Positions 11,407 through 21,777 of a stretch of 64,000 nt of DNA are shown here, piece by piece. The position numbers were made by a program, and so were the translations under genes. Origin of the DNA: Vishniacozyma victoriae (lineage: Eukaryota > Basidiomycota > Tremellomycetes > Tremellales > Bulleribasidiaceae); the NCBI GenBank assembly GCA_017654735.1, contig JADPYG010000001.1:434001-498000 (forward strand), read 5' to 3'. The notes beneath the pieces were generated by a model, which saw only the letters and a list, made by a program, of their open reading frames with translations, had not been told where the DNA came from and ran no database searches. The stretch's first letter is position 1. The number at the start of each line of letters is the position of its first letter.

Positions 11407-12186
11407 ATTCTCTATCTCCTTACGACCATTTCCTCCTTTTTAACGTCTGCTTTCTATCTTGCTCTTGAAATGACCCTTTGACAAGGTCTATATTATTACA
11501 AATGTAGCCTTTATTCTTCTTGCTTGGGATCTCTCGAACCTCGAGGCGTGTCGAGTAAGGAGATGATACGGATGCTTTGTTAGTATTGTCTCTCACTCTC
11601 TCTCTTTACTATGGACACTCTGGTAGCTGTCGAATGAATTATTGATATGCGGAATTGATCATCAAGCAGTTCAGCAAGTGGGCTACCTGTCATTGGATTA
11701 GGCCGCGAGCCTGTGCATATATCGTCGAAAGGGGTCATCCTTTGACTTATAGGTCCCAGTGAGACCTTCGGCGGAAAATCTGACGATTATCAAAGGGAGA
11801 AAACCTTACATTGGTACTGTTTGCTGGAGGGTAATATCGTGTCTTGGGGTTGGGCGAAATATCTGATAAACAACCCTTGACGATAATGACCCCTATGGAT
11901 AATAGATGGGACTGCAGTGAGCTCCATCATAAGGGCCGAGTCGGGGATCAATGGATTTAGCCACGTACTGTACTTCCTTTCGAAGGGTTCGCCAGGTGTA
12001 GAGGGCAGAAGGAGAGGGCATTTCCTTTGAAGTGCACCCTTCATACTCCAGACCTGACAAATGAGGCTAAATAGTATAGCGTTCCCGCTGTAATATGCAG
12101 TCTTCTCTCGAACCAAATTCACATTACCTGCAAAGCTGCTTTTGCCACTCACCCCATTTGTTTACTGCTTCAACTACTTGCTGCAG
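11407..12186. other. Long non-coding stretch before orphan gene A
   Basis: About 780 bases without a convincing gene. A leftward open frame of 120 codons (11790-12152) has no recognisable domains and no partner exons, and is taken as chance. Short CT repeats occur near 11590. Confidence 0.4.
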
Positions 12187-13010
12187 ATGCCTTGGCCTTC
12201 GCGACTAACCAGATCAAGGAGATCTGATGAACAGCGGAGGTGAGTGCAGTCTAATATGTATAGGGGACTGACTTCAGTTCCGCTCTGTCTAGATACCGAG
12301 CAGGTCAACTGGATTTCCCCAGCATGAGGGCAGATACTGCTGATGAGAATGGTTCGGACGATCCTCCGCCACCATACGAGCAGGCTCCCCCGAATCGAGA
12401 TGGTCCGATCAGCGGTACGGATCACCTCAATCAGTCCCCTTCCGAAGGATGCGCCTCAGGCTCCTCGACCCAAGCTCCCCGTCCTTCCTATACAACATCA
12501 ACCCAGAGAATTGACTCCATCAACTATCAAATCCCACCGGGTCGACGAAAGCGGTGGATCGACGGCACAATGCAAGGCTTCAGAGAGCATCTCACACTCT
12601 ATGAGAAAAGTCAGCTCTCGCACGAACCCCTTCCAAACCGTACAGAGGAAGAGGGAATGAATGATCGATATAATCATCAGGCTCAAGCAATCATTGACGC
12701 CAAGGACGCCGAGAATTACTTCAAGCAAATGTTTGTCATCTCGGGCAAGTATGCAAGCAAAGACGAACTATTCACTACCATCAAGGAGAGTGTGACAAAT
12801 AATCCAGTCCACTTGGCAATGTTCGAAGAATGGTACCAGCGGAAGCAGAGTATATATGATGGCTGTGCGTAGAGAGTATGGCGCCGTGGTGCTCATCAGG
12901 TTTGTTGCTATCCGCAGTAATGTCAAGTTGGCCCATGTATGTACACATGGAGCTTGTTGACAGCCGAATCAGACAAGGAGACTCTTGCTCGGAACGCTTG
13001 GGCCGAATGA
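12187..13010 (+). CDS. Orphan PPxY-motif protein A
   Basis: The function is not recognised. A first exon beginning MPWPSRLTRSRRSDEQR joins, by a 38-base intron with a CTGAC branch site, to a long open exon. That exon holds an N-terminal low-complexity region with the PPxY motif PPPPYEQAPP, a Ser/Pro-rich stretch, and a helical C-terminal part (WIDGTMQGFREHLTLYEK, then AIIDAKDAENYFKQMF and MFEEWYQRKQ). PPxY motifs are ligands for WW domains such as those of Rsp5-type ubiquitin ligases; that link is inference. The plain exon stops at 12872 (TAG). Splicing from GTGCGT at about 12868 to an AG at about 12960 gives GSESDKETLARNAWAE and a stop at 13010, resembling the tail of protein C. Another frame downstream codes a membrane-helix-like tail to 13155, so the 3' end is uncertain. 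The gene is first of three similar genes. Confidence 0.5.
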
Positions 13011-13878
13011 AGCGATACGAGACCTTCCTGATCGTGGACTGTATTTCCAGGCAGCACAGACCGATCACATGCGCTGGATAAACGCTATCCTTTTGCTTGT
13101 CTTATCAGGTAGCCTGCCCATCGCGATCCTAGTCCGTCGGCATTGTGCATTGTAAAGTAGCAAGTCAGGAGAAGTACTTTCCAGAGTGAATGAGAGATTC
13201 ATAAGTCAGGTCTCCGCTTGAAGTGGGTGAGTCGAGAATTTGGCACGTCTACCGGATCAAACCATCTGAGCTGCATCGGAGGTGTCACACAAATGAGTTG
13301 TCCGCATATCAATGCTGGACCATGGTCGTTCCTCAGTCTTCTGGTGGACTCCATCGATCGTAAGCGTTCTTTCCTCGTCAACGAACGCGCCATATATTGG
13401 GCCTTGCGGCGCAAAGGGCAGGACCAGAGGAGTCTTCCTTTTTGCAGGTCTCCATTTAGGAGCAGGGCGTTCTGACCGAGAGCAGCGGTGCTATACAAAG
13501 GTTATCCCTACATTGCACCGCCTCAGAGAGGGTAGGGGCAGATTCAGTGCAAGACACCCTTTGTGACCTCATTCTATGCTAGGAGCTCTGACGGCGTTGA
13601 CCGTTTCTGCGCAGGCTCGTGTGAAAGGTAATTGCCACACATCATTGTATGGAAGGCCAAATACTCTCAGAGGGGCGAGACCTGAGAGTTGATCCTTTCT
13701 CGTCATCCTTTCGTGCATAGGGACCGCTAGCGTACCCGCTGCGACCGGTCGGTCCTCTTACATATAAACCGTGTTGCTGTCATCCTCGAGCCTCTTCTGT
13801 CAACCACTTCCGCGCTCCCATAACCTCACCACAAGATTTCATCCTCTTTCTCAGATTCATCATACAATCTCTACAACA
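13011..13878. other. Long non-coding stretch between orphan genes A and B
   Basis: This is about 870 bases. An open frame continuing to a TAA at 13153-13155 codes WINAILLLVLSGSLPIAILV, which may be an alternative 3' exon of gene A. The rest shows only short chance frames on both strands. A TATA-like element precedes gene B. Confidence 0.4.
13762..13768 (+). promoter_or_regulatory. TATA-like element upstream of orphan gene B
   Basis: ATATAAA lies 111 bases before the ATG of gene B, followed by a C/T-rich leader. The placement fits a fungal TATA box, but the call rests on sequence alone. Confidence 0.35.
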
Positions 13879-14863
13879 ATGCCGACATCTTCAGCCTTCT
13901 CCAGATTCAAAGAGCGCACCAGAAGACGCAGTAGAGACAGTGGCTCGCCAGCTATGGAGATGTCTCAACCGCCTGCTTACTATAGCGACCCCCCGCAGCT
14001 CTCTGAGCCGCCCAGCACTTGTCAGTCCACCGCAGGTGCCGAGCTTTTGGAGACAAGCAGGTGAGCTCCCCTTCTCTTTCTTCTTGCAAGAAGTCCTCGC
14101 TGAAAGTGGCCTCAGCGCAAATCAGCTCAATGACAATTCTCAATTGAGCTCTCACCCAAGCGGCCAAAAACAGTCTTTCTTGCGCAGCGTGCTTAATAAG
14201 CGTAGCGGAAATCACGGCGATCGGTCTGCCACAGACGGTCTTGGTGAAAGAAGCGACCCCAAGGCTTCAACGCCCAGCGTGTTCGGTAAAATTCCATCGC
14301 CTTGCATAGAATGCCCCAGCCTCGGTCCAACTGAGAATTGGAAGCCCTACGGACCTGTCAAAGCCGCCATGGAGAAAAGCATCACTGCATCTGTATCGGA
14401 AGCAATGGTCAAAGAAGCCTTGAGAAGTGGCCTTTAAACAGACAAACTTACTAGCCTCGCGGATCAATTAGCGGACCATCGAAAAGACCTTGAGGACGCC
14501 CACGAGACGCTCAAATCTCTGCTTGGTGGGAACGACGAGCGACCAACCAAAGAACAATACATTGAAAGTGTCCAGAAAATGAGTGGCACCAAAGATGAAA
14601 ATACCAGACATGGCACCCTTCTCCAAGACCGATCTATTCCGGCAAACAAGCTACAACAGCAAGAGATGTTGGCTGCCCTCATCACTTCCGAAAAAATGCA
14701 CCGAGACTTGGTGGAATGGTCTGCAAGAGTCGGCTCTATCGAAAGAGAGTTGACGGCCCTTTTGCGAGACCTGATGGGTAAGGGAGTAGATCTGGCGGCA
14801 GCTTTAATGGCTATTCAGGCTGAGGAGGATGTCTTGGTAGTCAAACGCTTGTGGATGAAGTAA
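13879..14863 (+). pseudogene. Orphan PPxY-motif gene B, interrupted by an in-frame TAA
   Basis: Exon 1 (13879-14060) codes MPTSSAFSRFKERTRRRSRD and the motif QPPAYYSDPPQ, then splices by a 55-base intron to an exon at 14116. The exon stays open through a Ser-rich region and a helical block (GPVKAAMEKSITASVSEAMV), and then meets TAA at 14435-14437. The same frame is open again for 141 codons after the stop. It codes a strongly helical, coiled-coil-like stretch (LTSLADQLADHRKDLEDAHE, later KLQQQEMLAALITSEK and VGSIERELTALLRDLMGKG) to a TAA at 14861-14863. No GT/AG intron that would remove the stop while keeping the surrounding coding blocks was found. A nonsense mutation is the simplest reading; stop readthrough or a sequence error are alternatives. 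The function is unknown. The start and PPxY layout match genes A and C. Confidence 0.5.
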
Positions 14864-15322
14864 GACAGCGAATAGTGTTCACGGCTAGGATCAGACATGC
14901 AATTCCTACAACATATTCTATAGCCCGTATCCATTGCATTCATTGACCAGTCCAGGAAAGACTTCCGGACTCCTGTGCTTATGTTTTCAGCTAAACGCAT
15001 GTCTTCAGTGGAGTAAGCTTCGCACGCCTGTAGCCCAAGGGTGGCAAGACACGGCTATCAAGTGACGTATGAAGGGTACTTCCCTTCCTTTTTGTGAAAT
15101 GGAGCAGGGGTCTCGTCCGAGAGGCTCTCCATTCATCTCTCACCTTTGACAAGTGGAGCTCGTGCGTTTGGGTCGCTAGACTCAAAGAGGTTATAATGGG
15201 GTGTCGCGCCTTTGGAATGTTGTTTCTTCATTCAACTTTGCTACTCGCTATTCCCCAATAATCAGTTCCTACGTCTCTGCTCAAACCTACCCATCAAATA
15301 GCTATCCCCACATTCTTACCCA
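14864..15322. other. Intergenic stretch between orphan genes B and C
   Basis: These 460 bases hold the end of gene B and the promoter of C. The last 120 bases are C/T-rich, and a weak TATA-like TATAAT occurs near 15191. No gene is seen. Confidence 0.4.
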
Positions 15323-16049
15323 ATGACTTCAAGCCTGTCTCGAAATGAAGCCCCCAGACCGGACTCGCGAACAAAGTCTGTCTGTTCATTGCTCAGGCGA
15401 GTGGATTGCTTTTCCAAAGGGGTTGCAGCTCATCTAGCTAGCAAGATTTTCTGACGCTCGCCTGCAGCCTTATCTGTACCTGAAGGGCCACCTCCTTCTT
15501 ACGAAGCTTCTGTGCCATTGAGCTCCACAGACCCCACCGCTGATTTGCCTTACACTAAAGGCCAGAAATCTCGCGCCGACGACGGGGTTTCAAGGAACAG
15601 TGAATCGAAAGCTCCTTCAACCTCGTTCTCCGGTGGAGACTCACTCATTCAAGATGTACAGGATGCCGCCCCCGCAGAATCGTTCAACTCCAGATTAAAG
15701 ACGGCTATGGAGCATTGCATTGCTGCCAAGGGAAGACTGATCGCTGCGGAGGCTGAGAGGGAGACGCGATTCAAATTTACAAAATGGGGTTCCTCTGGAC
15801 TACTGGGAGGGATATGACATGAAAGATGAGGCGAGACAAGCACATAAAAAAGCGGAGGAGACTCTTCAGGACACCTTTAAAGGTGCCATTCCCCCCGGAA
15901 TGACTCGTCCAGACGCGGACAAAATCTTTGAAGAGGGGTCGGACACCGACAAATGGGCTCATGACGCGGTGTGGCCGGTGTGGACTCAGGCACAGGAAGC
16001 GGTCGACCGAGAAGTAGTCGTCCGCAAGTTCGGGGGCGATCTGGATTGA
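15323..16049 (+). pseudogene. Orphan PPxY-motif gene C, frameshifted
   Basis: A short exon 1 (MTSSLSRNEAPRPDSRTKS) resembles the starts of genes A and B. It would join the next exon at about 15468 only through a GC-AG intron, and then in the wrong phase; an inner ATG at 15345 gives the right phase. The second exon has the PPxY motif GPPPSYEASVP, a Ser-rich linker and a helical block (SRLKTAMEHCIAAKGRLIAA). At a run of four G (15786-15789) the frame breaks. With one G fewer it would run on through WVPLDYWEGYDMKDEARQAH and TRPDADKIFEEGSDTDKW to a TGA at 16047-16049. Coding quality is good on both sides of the break, so this is a one-base frameshift or a base-call error in a homopolymer. The function is unknown. 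Confidence 0.5.
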
Positions 16050-16958
16050 TTGTACGCAAATGCTTTCGGATTTATGGAATTTGATAGGTTATCCAGCATT
16101 CTTCCAGGCATTTTGCCAAGCATCCACGTGTTGCGTAGGTATTCTCCGGCTTTATTCCGCTAGGACAATTGCCTATGGTTGTTATCTGCCCCCGGCCCAG
16201 CGGTCCAGATACTGTGCTCTAGAGCATGTCCCTCTGAGACTCACTTCAGCTACCGATCGCAACGGGAGAAGGCTCTGCGCATGGACACTAGAAATAGTAG
16301 CGGAAAGGAAGCCAAACACTCTGTCTGGTCATGGTCGAAGTCCGACCACACACACACACACACCCTTTTCCCTCAGAATGCACCGTCCGTACCTCGCCAT
16401 TAAACGTTCAATAAAGCTAGGCACAAGAAAGGGGGATAAGAGGATGAGGGTGAGAGGGGAGAGAGGGGAGGAGGGACAAGCTATCCCATACATTCAAAGG
16501 GATGTTGCTTACACGATACACGATGATGACCTCCTTTGATCGTTCTTGGTCAATTGATGGCGACGCCACACTGAAGCTAAACACACCCACTGTATACAGC
16601 TTCGACCTCACCTTGTTCTATTGATACCGAGCCTAGATCCTTTGGGCCCGAATCACGAATACGAGTTAGGACATATACAAAATACCGTCGGAAGACCGGC
16701 CATTCAAAAGCGCTCGACTTCAGTTGTGATCACTCGTCTTCCATTTATCGCACTACGACAATACTAGCAATACTACTACTCTCGGTATCGCCTCCTTTGA
16801 ACTCAACTGTAATCCATGGAGAATTAGTCAGATAGGATATTAGTCAAGTCCGATAGTGTCCCCCGAAATTCGGCTTATTATTCGCACAATCGACCTTCCA
16901 TCTCCAACACCATCTCGGAGTTCATTATACCACAGTGTCCGGCCCGATCGATGCAAGC
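16050..16958. other. Long non-coding stretch before the Ras-like gene
   Basis: These 900 bases contain a CA microsatellite and, later, the likely promoter and leader of the Ras-like gene. A rightward open frame of 159 codons (16060-16539) is low-complexity near its end, has no recognisable domain, and is judged chance. Confidence 0.4.
16347..16363. repeat. CA dinucleotide microsatellite
   Basis: Eight and a half tandem CA units in the non-coding stretch between orphan gene C and the Ras-like gene. Likely to vary in length between strains. Confidence 0.9.
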
Positions 16959-16962
16959 ATGA
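16951..16962 (+). promoter_or_regulatory. Four-codon upstream ORF overlapping the Ras-like start
   Basis: ATG CAA GCA TGA runs from 16951 to 16962. Its TGA overlaps the main start codon at 16959-16961 in an ATGA arrangement, and a second main-frame ATG follows at once. This geometry could dampen translation or force reinitiation. It matters only if the transcript begins upstream of 16951. Confidence 0.35.
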
Positions 16963-18029
16963 TGCCGCCTGGTTCAGCTGGATCAAGTAAGGGAAAGGAT
17001 CTAAAGTTGGTGGTAGTAGGAAGTGGTGGTAAGTTGGCTTGGACCTTATCTTGATGGTGGTCACGGATATGAGTGGATGCTGATATCAGGCGTTGGCAAG
17101 AGTGCAATCACCATAAGATTCGTTACATCTCAGTTCTATGATCGGTGAGTCTCGATCAGCCCTTTCCAGCAATGGCTAACCATTATCAGGGGGTACAATC
17201 CGACCATCGAAGACTCGTAAGTTCATTTCTAGTCACCGTATGAGGAAGCTAACCATAAGGTATCGCAAACAATTTGTGGTAGACGAGGAGGCAGTCACCC
17301 TAGAGATCCTCGATACAGCAGGACAAGGTGCGTCACTTCCCCCTTCGAGCCAGAGACTAGCTGATAAGCAGAGGAATACGCATTGATGGCTGATCAGTGG
17401 TACAAATTCGGTCATGGATTTCTCCTAGTCTACTCCATCACCGATCGACCAACGTTCGACGCGATATATGGATTCCATCAGGACGTGCTGCGAGTGAAGG
17501 ACCGTCAATATGTTCCATGTGTGGTGGCCAGTAATAAGGTATGTGGTTCAACGATCACGAGATTGAGCTGATGATAGTGTGATTTGGCGAGATTGAGACA
17601 GGTGGGACAGTTCGAAGGTCGGGACATGGCAAAGTCGTTATCGGCACCATTTATCGAGTGTTCAGCAAGTGATGGAGTCAACATCGACGTCGCATTCCGG
17701 GAACTAGTGAAATTGATAAGGAAAGATGAAAGAGTACGTCTTCCGCTCTGCTACAGATCACGTCCTGGCTGACAAAATAGCGAAGGTCATTCGCAGCGAA
17801 ACAAAACGGTACAGGACCACCATCAACTACATCCTCAGTACCCCCCATGCCACTGCGCTCCAATTCGCAATCAAGGCCAATGGGCGGAAGTCCCAATACT
17901 GGGTATAGGAACGATTTCGACCTAACGCCTCATCAACGACAGCTACAGATGCAACAACAGCAACAGCAATCGCAGATGCAGATGCAAGAGAAAAAGAAGG
18001 AGGCAGGGTGCGGGTGTGTTTTGATGTAA
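16959..18029 (+). CDS. Ras-like small GTPase with CVLM prenylation motif
   Basis: A complete Ras-family GTPase in about eight exons. It shows the P-loop GSGGVGKS split by the first intron, the effector region YNPTIEDSYRKQF, switch II DTAGQEEYALM with the catalytic Gln, NKCD, and the ECSASDG base-binding motif. The C-terminus is a long variable tail rich in Gln (a run of mixed Gln/Met codons) that ends EKKKEAGCGCVLM. The CVLM box should be farnesylated, and the Cys two residues before it could be palmitoylated, placing the protein at the plasma membrane. Within fungi it is closest in style to Ras2/Rsr1-like proteins of morphogenesis and mating; the exact orthologue is not assigned. The start is the first of two tandem ATGs, preceded by a tiny overlapping upstream ORF. 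Confidence 0.85.
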
Positions 18030-18310
18030 TCTGGAGTATTCTGGGATGCAGGAAGAAGAATGAGGATTGGGATACGCTGTGCTGGGCATTTGCTGTTTCG
18101 CTGTTTTCCCTGTAGGGCTAGATGTAGATGTCGTAATACATATTGGATTATTTGCTATGGTATGTGCTACGATATATGTAACGACTGTCTAGATTCAAGC
18201 CGGTCTGCGTTCTTGCGTGTCCCTCATACCTCTTGGCAGGTCAGATAGCGAGGAGTAAAACAAGACATGGGCAGTGATGGTTTGAGGGATCTTGGGCATC
18301 CCACAGGGCA

Positions 18311-21300
18311 CTACCTCCAATCCTCCAGCGCGAAAGCCAGCATACCCCAAACCTCCGCGGCCCCCTCATCACCCTCATCACCCCTCGCAAGCTCCTCCAC
18401 CCCCTCTTTCAGAACATCCACAGCACTCCCCAAATCATCCTGTACCCTCTTTACCCGCTCTCTCAGACTCAGCTGAGCAAACGAGATCTCCCCTCCCAAA
18501 GTCCTATTCGCCTTCACATCCTCCTCATCAGAGTTCTCCGAATCTGATGATTCTGCTCGACGTCTCGTACTTTGAGCTAGTTGGCGGCGTTGACGCCGTC
18601 GAGATCGGCCTTGGATATATTTAGAGTTCGGAGGTGGTGGGGAGGACGAGGCTGTTTGATACAGGGTAAAGAATAGGTCGTGAACTGTTGAGGTCATCTC
18701 TAGGATGGACTTGAGAGACTCGTTGAGGCTAGCAGTCTGATGAGTCAGCGAGGAAATGTCGATGTCAGTGGTTAAACGCACTCGAGTATGTTGAAAGGCG
18801 AATTCCCTTATTTGCCTCACACTACACCGTCAGCTGCGGTCCTGTTGATTGTGACTGGAGACAGCTCACTGCTTCAATTCTAGCTGGATCATCTCCCCAA
18901 ACGAAGTCATGTTATCCAACTTCACCTTATATCTCTCCGTCTCGAGAGCAATGACCCGTTCAGTGATCCAGACCCAGATCGTACTGAATATCAGCTACAT
19001 TCCATCACAAAGGGAAGTCCTCACTTGATAACCCAGTAAAGTCTATGTCTCAGCCTGAGGAGGTACGCCATATCTGTCGACTTGATAGATTCATAAGATT
19101 TCGTTTGATCCAGCAAGGACCTCCCAAATTGTACTTGAAGAAGGAAAACAAATACGTCGGCCCGCAAGTCAAGCGATGTCGAGGTGAATAGTTGGGATAA
19201 GGGGAATGGGACTTGGTATGTTGCTTTGATTATTGATAATGTCTCAGGAGATATGAGAGCTGTCGGGTCCTGGGAGGTCGGTCGGCCAGTCGTGCGTATT
19301 CGAATCGCATGGGGGTTCAACCAATGCTCATTCTGTTTCTCGATTATCTCCCGGATTGTACTGGTCAGAACTTGAAAGTCTGTCCATCGCTTCCGTGAAG
19401 TCACCTGATATTAGCTCACACGCCGAGAACGAGCGAAGAGCATACCTGAGAGAAAAGCCATTCCGTCCATGGTTGAAGGGTACTATATCCCTTCAGATAG
19501 AATAAACCGTCAATGGCCTCCAAATGCTCCTGTAATCCACAATCCTCGTCCAGTGTCCGGCGAAGATGGAAAGTGGTCAATTGACAAATCGGCTTCAGGT
19601 ATTCGCAAACAATCTCGAAGAAGTCGAAGTGATCCATCTCTTCCCCATCCACCAAGTCTGCCAAAGACCGCCATCCCTCTGATGAATCCTCGATGTCACG
19701 ACCAAGTAATCCCCTGAGTAATCCTCTCGCCTTTCCAGCTTCTAGAACCAGGTCCAAGACTTGATTATCGATCCATGCTGGTTTCTCCTCCCTCAACAAG
19801 AAAGCTGCCTCCCAGAAATCTTCATCTGCCCACGAGACATCTTGATCCCTATGAACCCAGTACTCGGGGTCTAGTTTCCGCTCGAAGTCTGATGTTGTGT
19901 CCAGGTCAATAAGGGATCGAGGTATTGGCATGCCGCGTATTAGCCAGTCGCCTAGCATTGCCCAGATTGGTGATGCGGTAGCGACGAATACTTGAACTAA
20001 TTCGGACCGGTATCGGGGGATCGTGTTTATCATCGAGTAAAGGGCATTCAATAGATCGTTCGGTTCACTCGTGTAAGGCAATAGAGACGAGAGACAATCG
20101 AGGATGACTCCGTACTTCTCGTCTAGCTGGCGGTGCAGGGAGAGGGGCGTCGAAGCCGTGGTATCGGCGGTCCCACGGACAAAAGCCAGCTCAAGCTCCG
20201 AGAGCCAAGTATCCAGTCTACCAACAAACAATCGACAAGCTTCAGCAAACGCCTGTGCCGTCTTTGTCGGCCCCTTCTGCGACGAGGAGGTGATGGGCGA
20301 AAGGGTAGATTGGATGTATCGTCTCAGCAAGGAGGCTTGGGTGGCTCGAGCTTGAATGAGGGTGAGGATAATATTCACCATCACCGGAGAGTAGTGCACG
20401 ACAGTAGGATGGTCCGAGACGATCTAACGTCAGCTATCATATGTTTTGGTAACATACGAAGCAATTTCCATCTGGATAGAAATCGAGCATAAGTCCCGGT
20501 CGACCAGAGAGGGCAAACAATAACTCTCGCTGGAATTGTTGTCCAGAGATAGCCTATCATCAGCTCCTTTCATGAATACAGAAGCGAACTCACCTTCAAT
20601 CCAACTTTCGCGGTACCGTCAACAGCCAGAGCCAAAGAAGCTACGCTCCCACCGGTCGATACTGCTCTCCACCCCTCTCCGACCTCTCTTGTTTCCAAAG
20701 GTCGTCCTCCAGTTCTCCAATACCCATCCCCAAGTCTCCTCATCTTCTCGTCCGCTTCTCTCAGCTTCGCCTCTCCATCCTTTTCATCTACTCGCGACTG
20801 AGATGGTATGGCCCCGACTCTCTCCCTGAGAGGTGTGATGATCCTCTCCCCTTCCCTATCGCTCCCGGAGCTCTCAGAATCTGTCCATCCCTCCCTGAAT
20901 TCTTCATCATAGCCTTTTCCCCAGTGCTCCCCTTCGAATGGATCTGCCATTATCTCATCGTACAACAGGCGGTCATGGTCGACTACTTGGGGAGGTTCGC
21001 GGTGTAGATATTCATGTGCCAAATCGTGCGTTTTGGAATTTGGCTGATTCGACATTGCTAGCTATGTCGTTAGCTCTTGCCCACGCCAAGCGGACAGTAG
21101 CTTACGAGGAATTGGACATGTTGAGGCAAGTTGGACATCTATTATCAGCCCGTTTCCACTCAGCTTCAGATATAAAGGTAAACTCACCTTGAGCGGCATA
21201 TCCCCTTCCCAAGCTGCCTCTCCCTTCTCCATATGCCTTCCCAATACCCCCGTGACTTTGTCCAAAGCATCCGCCAGATCAGACTGTACCCTGACCCTAG

Positions 21301-21496
21301 CAGTCCTAGCTAATCCAGCTATACTCCCCTCTGCCTCTCCCCAGGTGTTTCGGGAACTACCTTGGACATCTGCTTTCACTTCTCGTGCAATGTGATCCGT
21401 CACCTGTTTGAGGACTGTTGGATCATCTTTGAGCGGGGGTATAAGAGCGAGGACTAGCTCCCTGGTCAAGCGGGTGTTGACCACTGGCGGAGCCAT
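18311..21496 (-). CDS. Gamma-tubulin complex component (GCP5/Mod21-like)
   Basis: A protein of roughly 950 residues in about eight exons. N-terminal residues (LVLALIPPLKDDP) lead to an acidic Ser-rich linker and then helical GCP-type modules: SVASLALAVDGTAKVGLKA, MVNIILTLIQARATQASLLR, LGDWLIRGMPIPRSL, DEDFWEAAFLL and NQVLDLVLEAGKARGLLRG. The C-terminal half has VPFPLSQLFTSTSLDLRADV, FVFLLQVQFGR and LRLRHRLYWVIK, which fit the second GCP domain that contacts gamma-tubulin. The closing segment has a basic Arg-rich patch and ends in a helical tail. Such proteins build the ring complex that nucleates microtubules at the spindle pole body. The FWE block followed by an AGK helix suggests the GCP5 branch, but GCP4 or GCP6 is not excluded. 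The gene converges on the Ras-like gene. Confidence 0.65.
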
Positions 21497-21777
21497 TGGT
21501 TAGTTGATGGACGAAATCAAAGTGTCTTGAGTTGGTTTTGGACGCGACGCGGATCATGATTCTAACGAGATTCGGTAACACTCCGAACAGTCTTAATATC
21601 TAAACGGCAAGAATCCATCAAGCAAGCGGTACTATAAATAAGATATCACTAGATTACATTTCTACCAAGACAGACTAGACCGTACCAGACGAATCAAGAA
21701 TCAAGATCTATCATTTACTGTCTAATCGAGTGATAGCTGAAGGTCAGAACGGGGTCTTAGCTCGAGGATGAATGAAC

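Noticed and set aside
11790..12152. Leftward open frame of 120 codons
   Set aside because: No domain, no splice partners, and composition typical of a chance frame.
13199..13566. Several overlapping frames of 80-100 codons on both strands
   Set aside because: All mutually overlapping, none with recognised similarity to the neighbours or spliceable ends.
16060..16539. Rightward open frame of 159 codons
   Set aside because: Runs through the CA microsatellite and low-complexity sequence with no recognisable domain.
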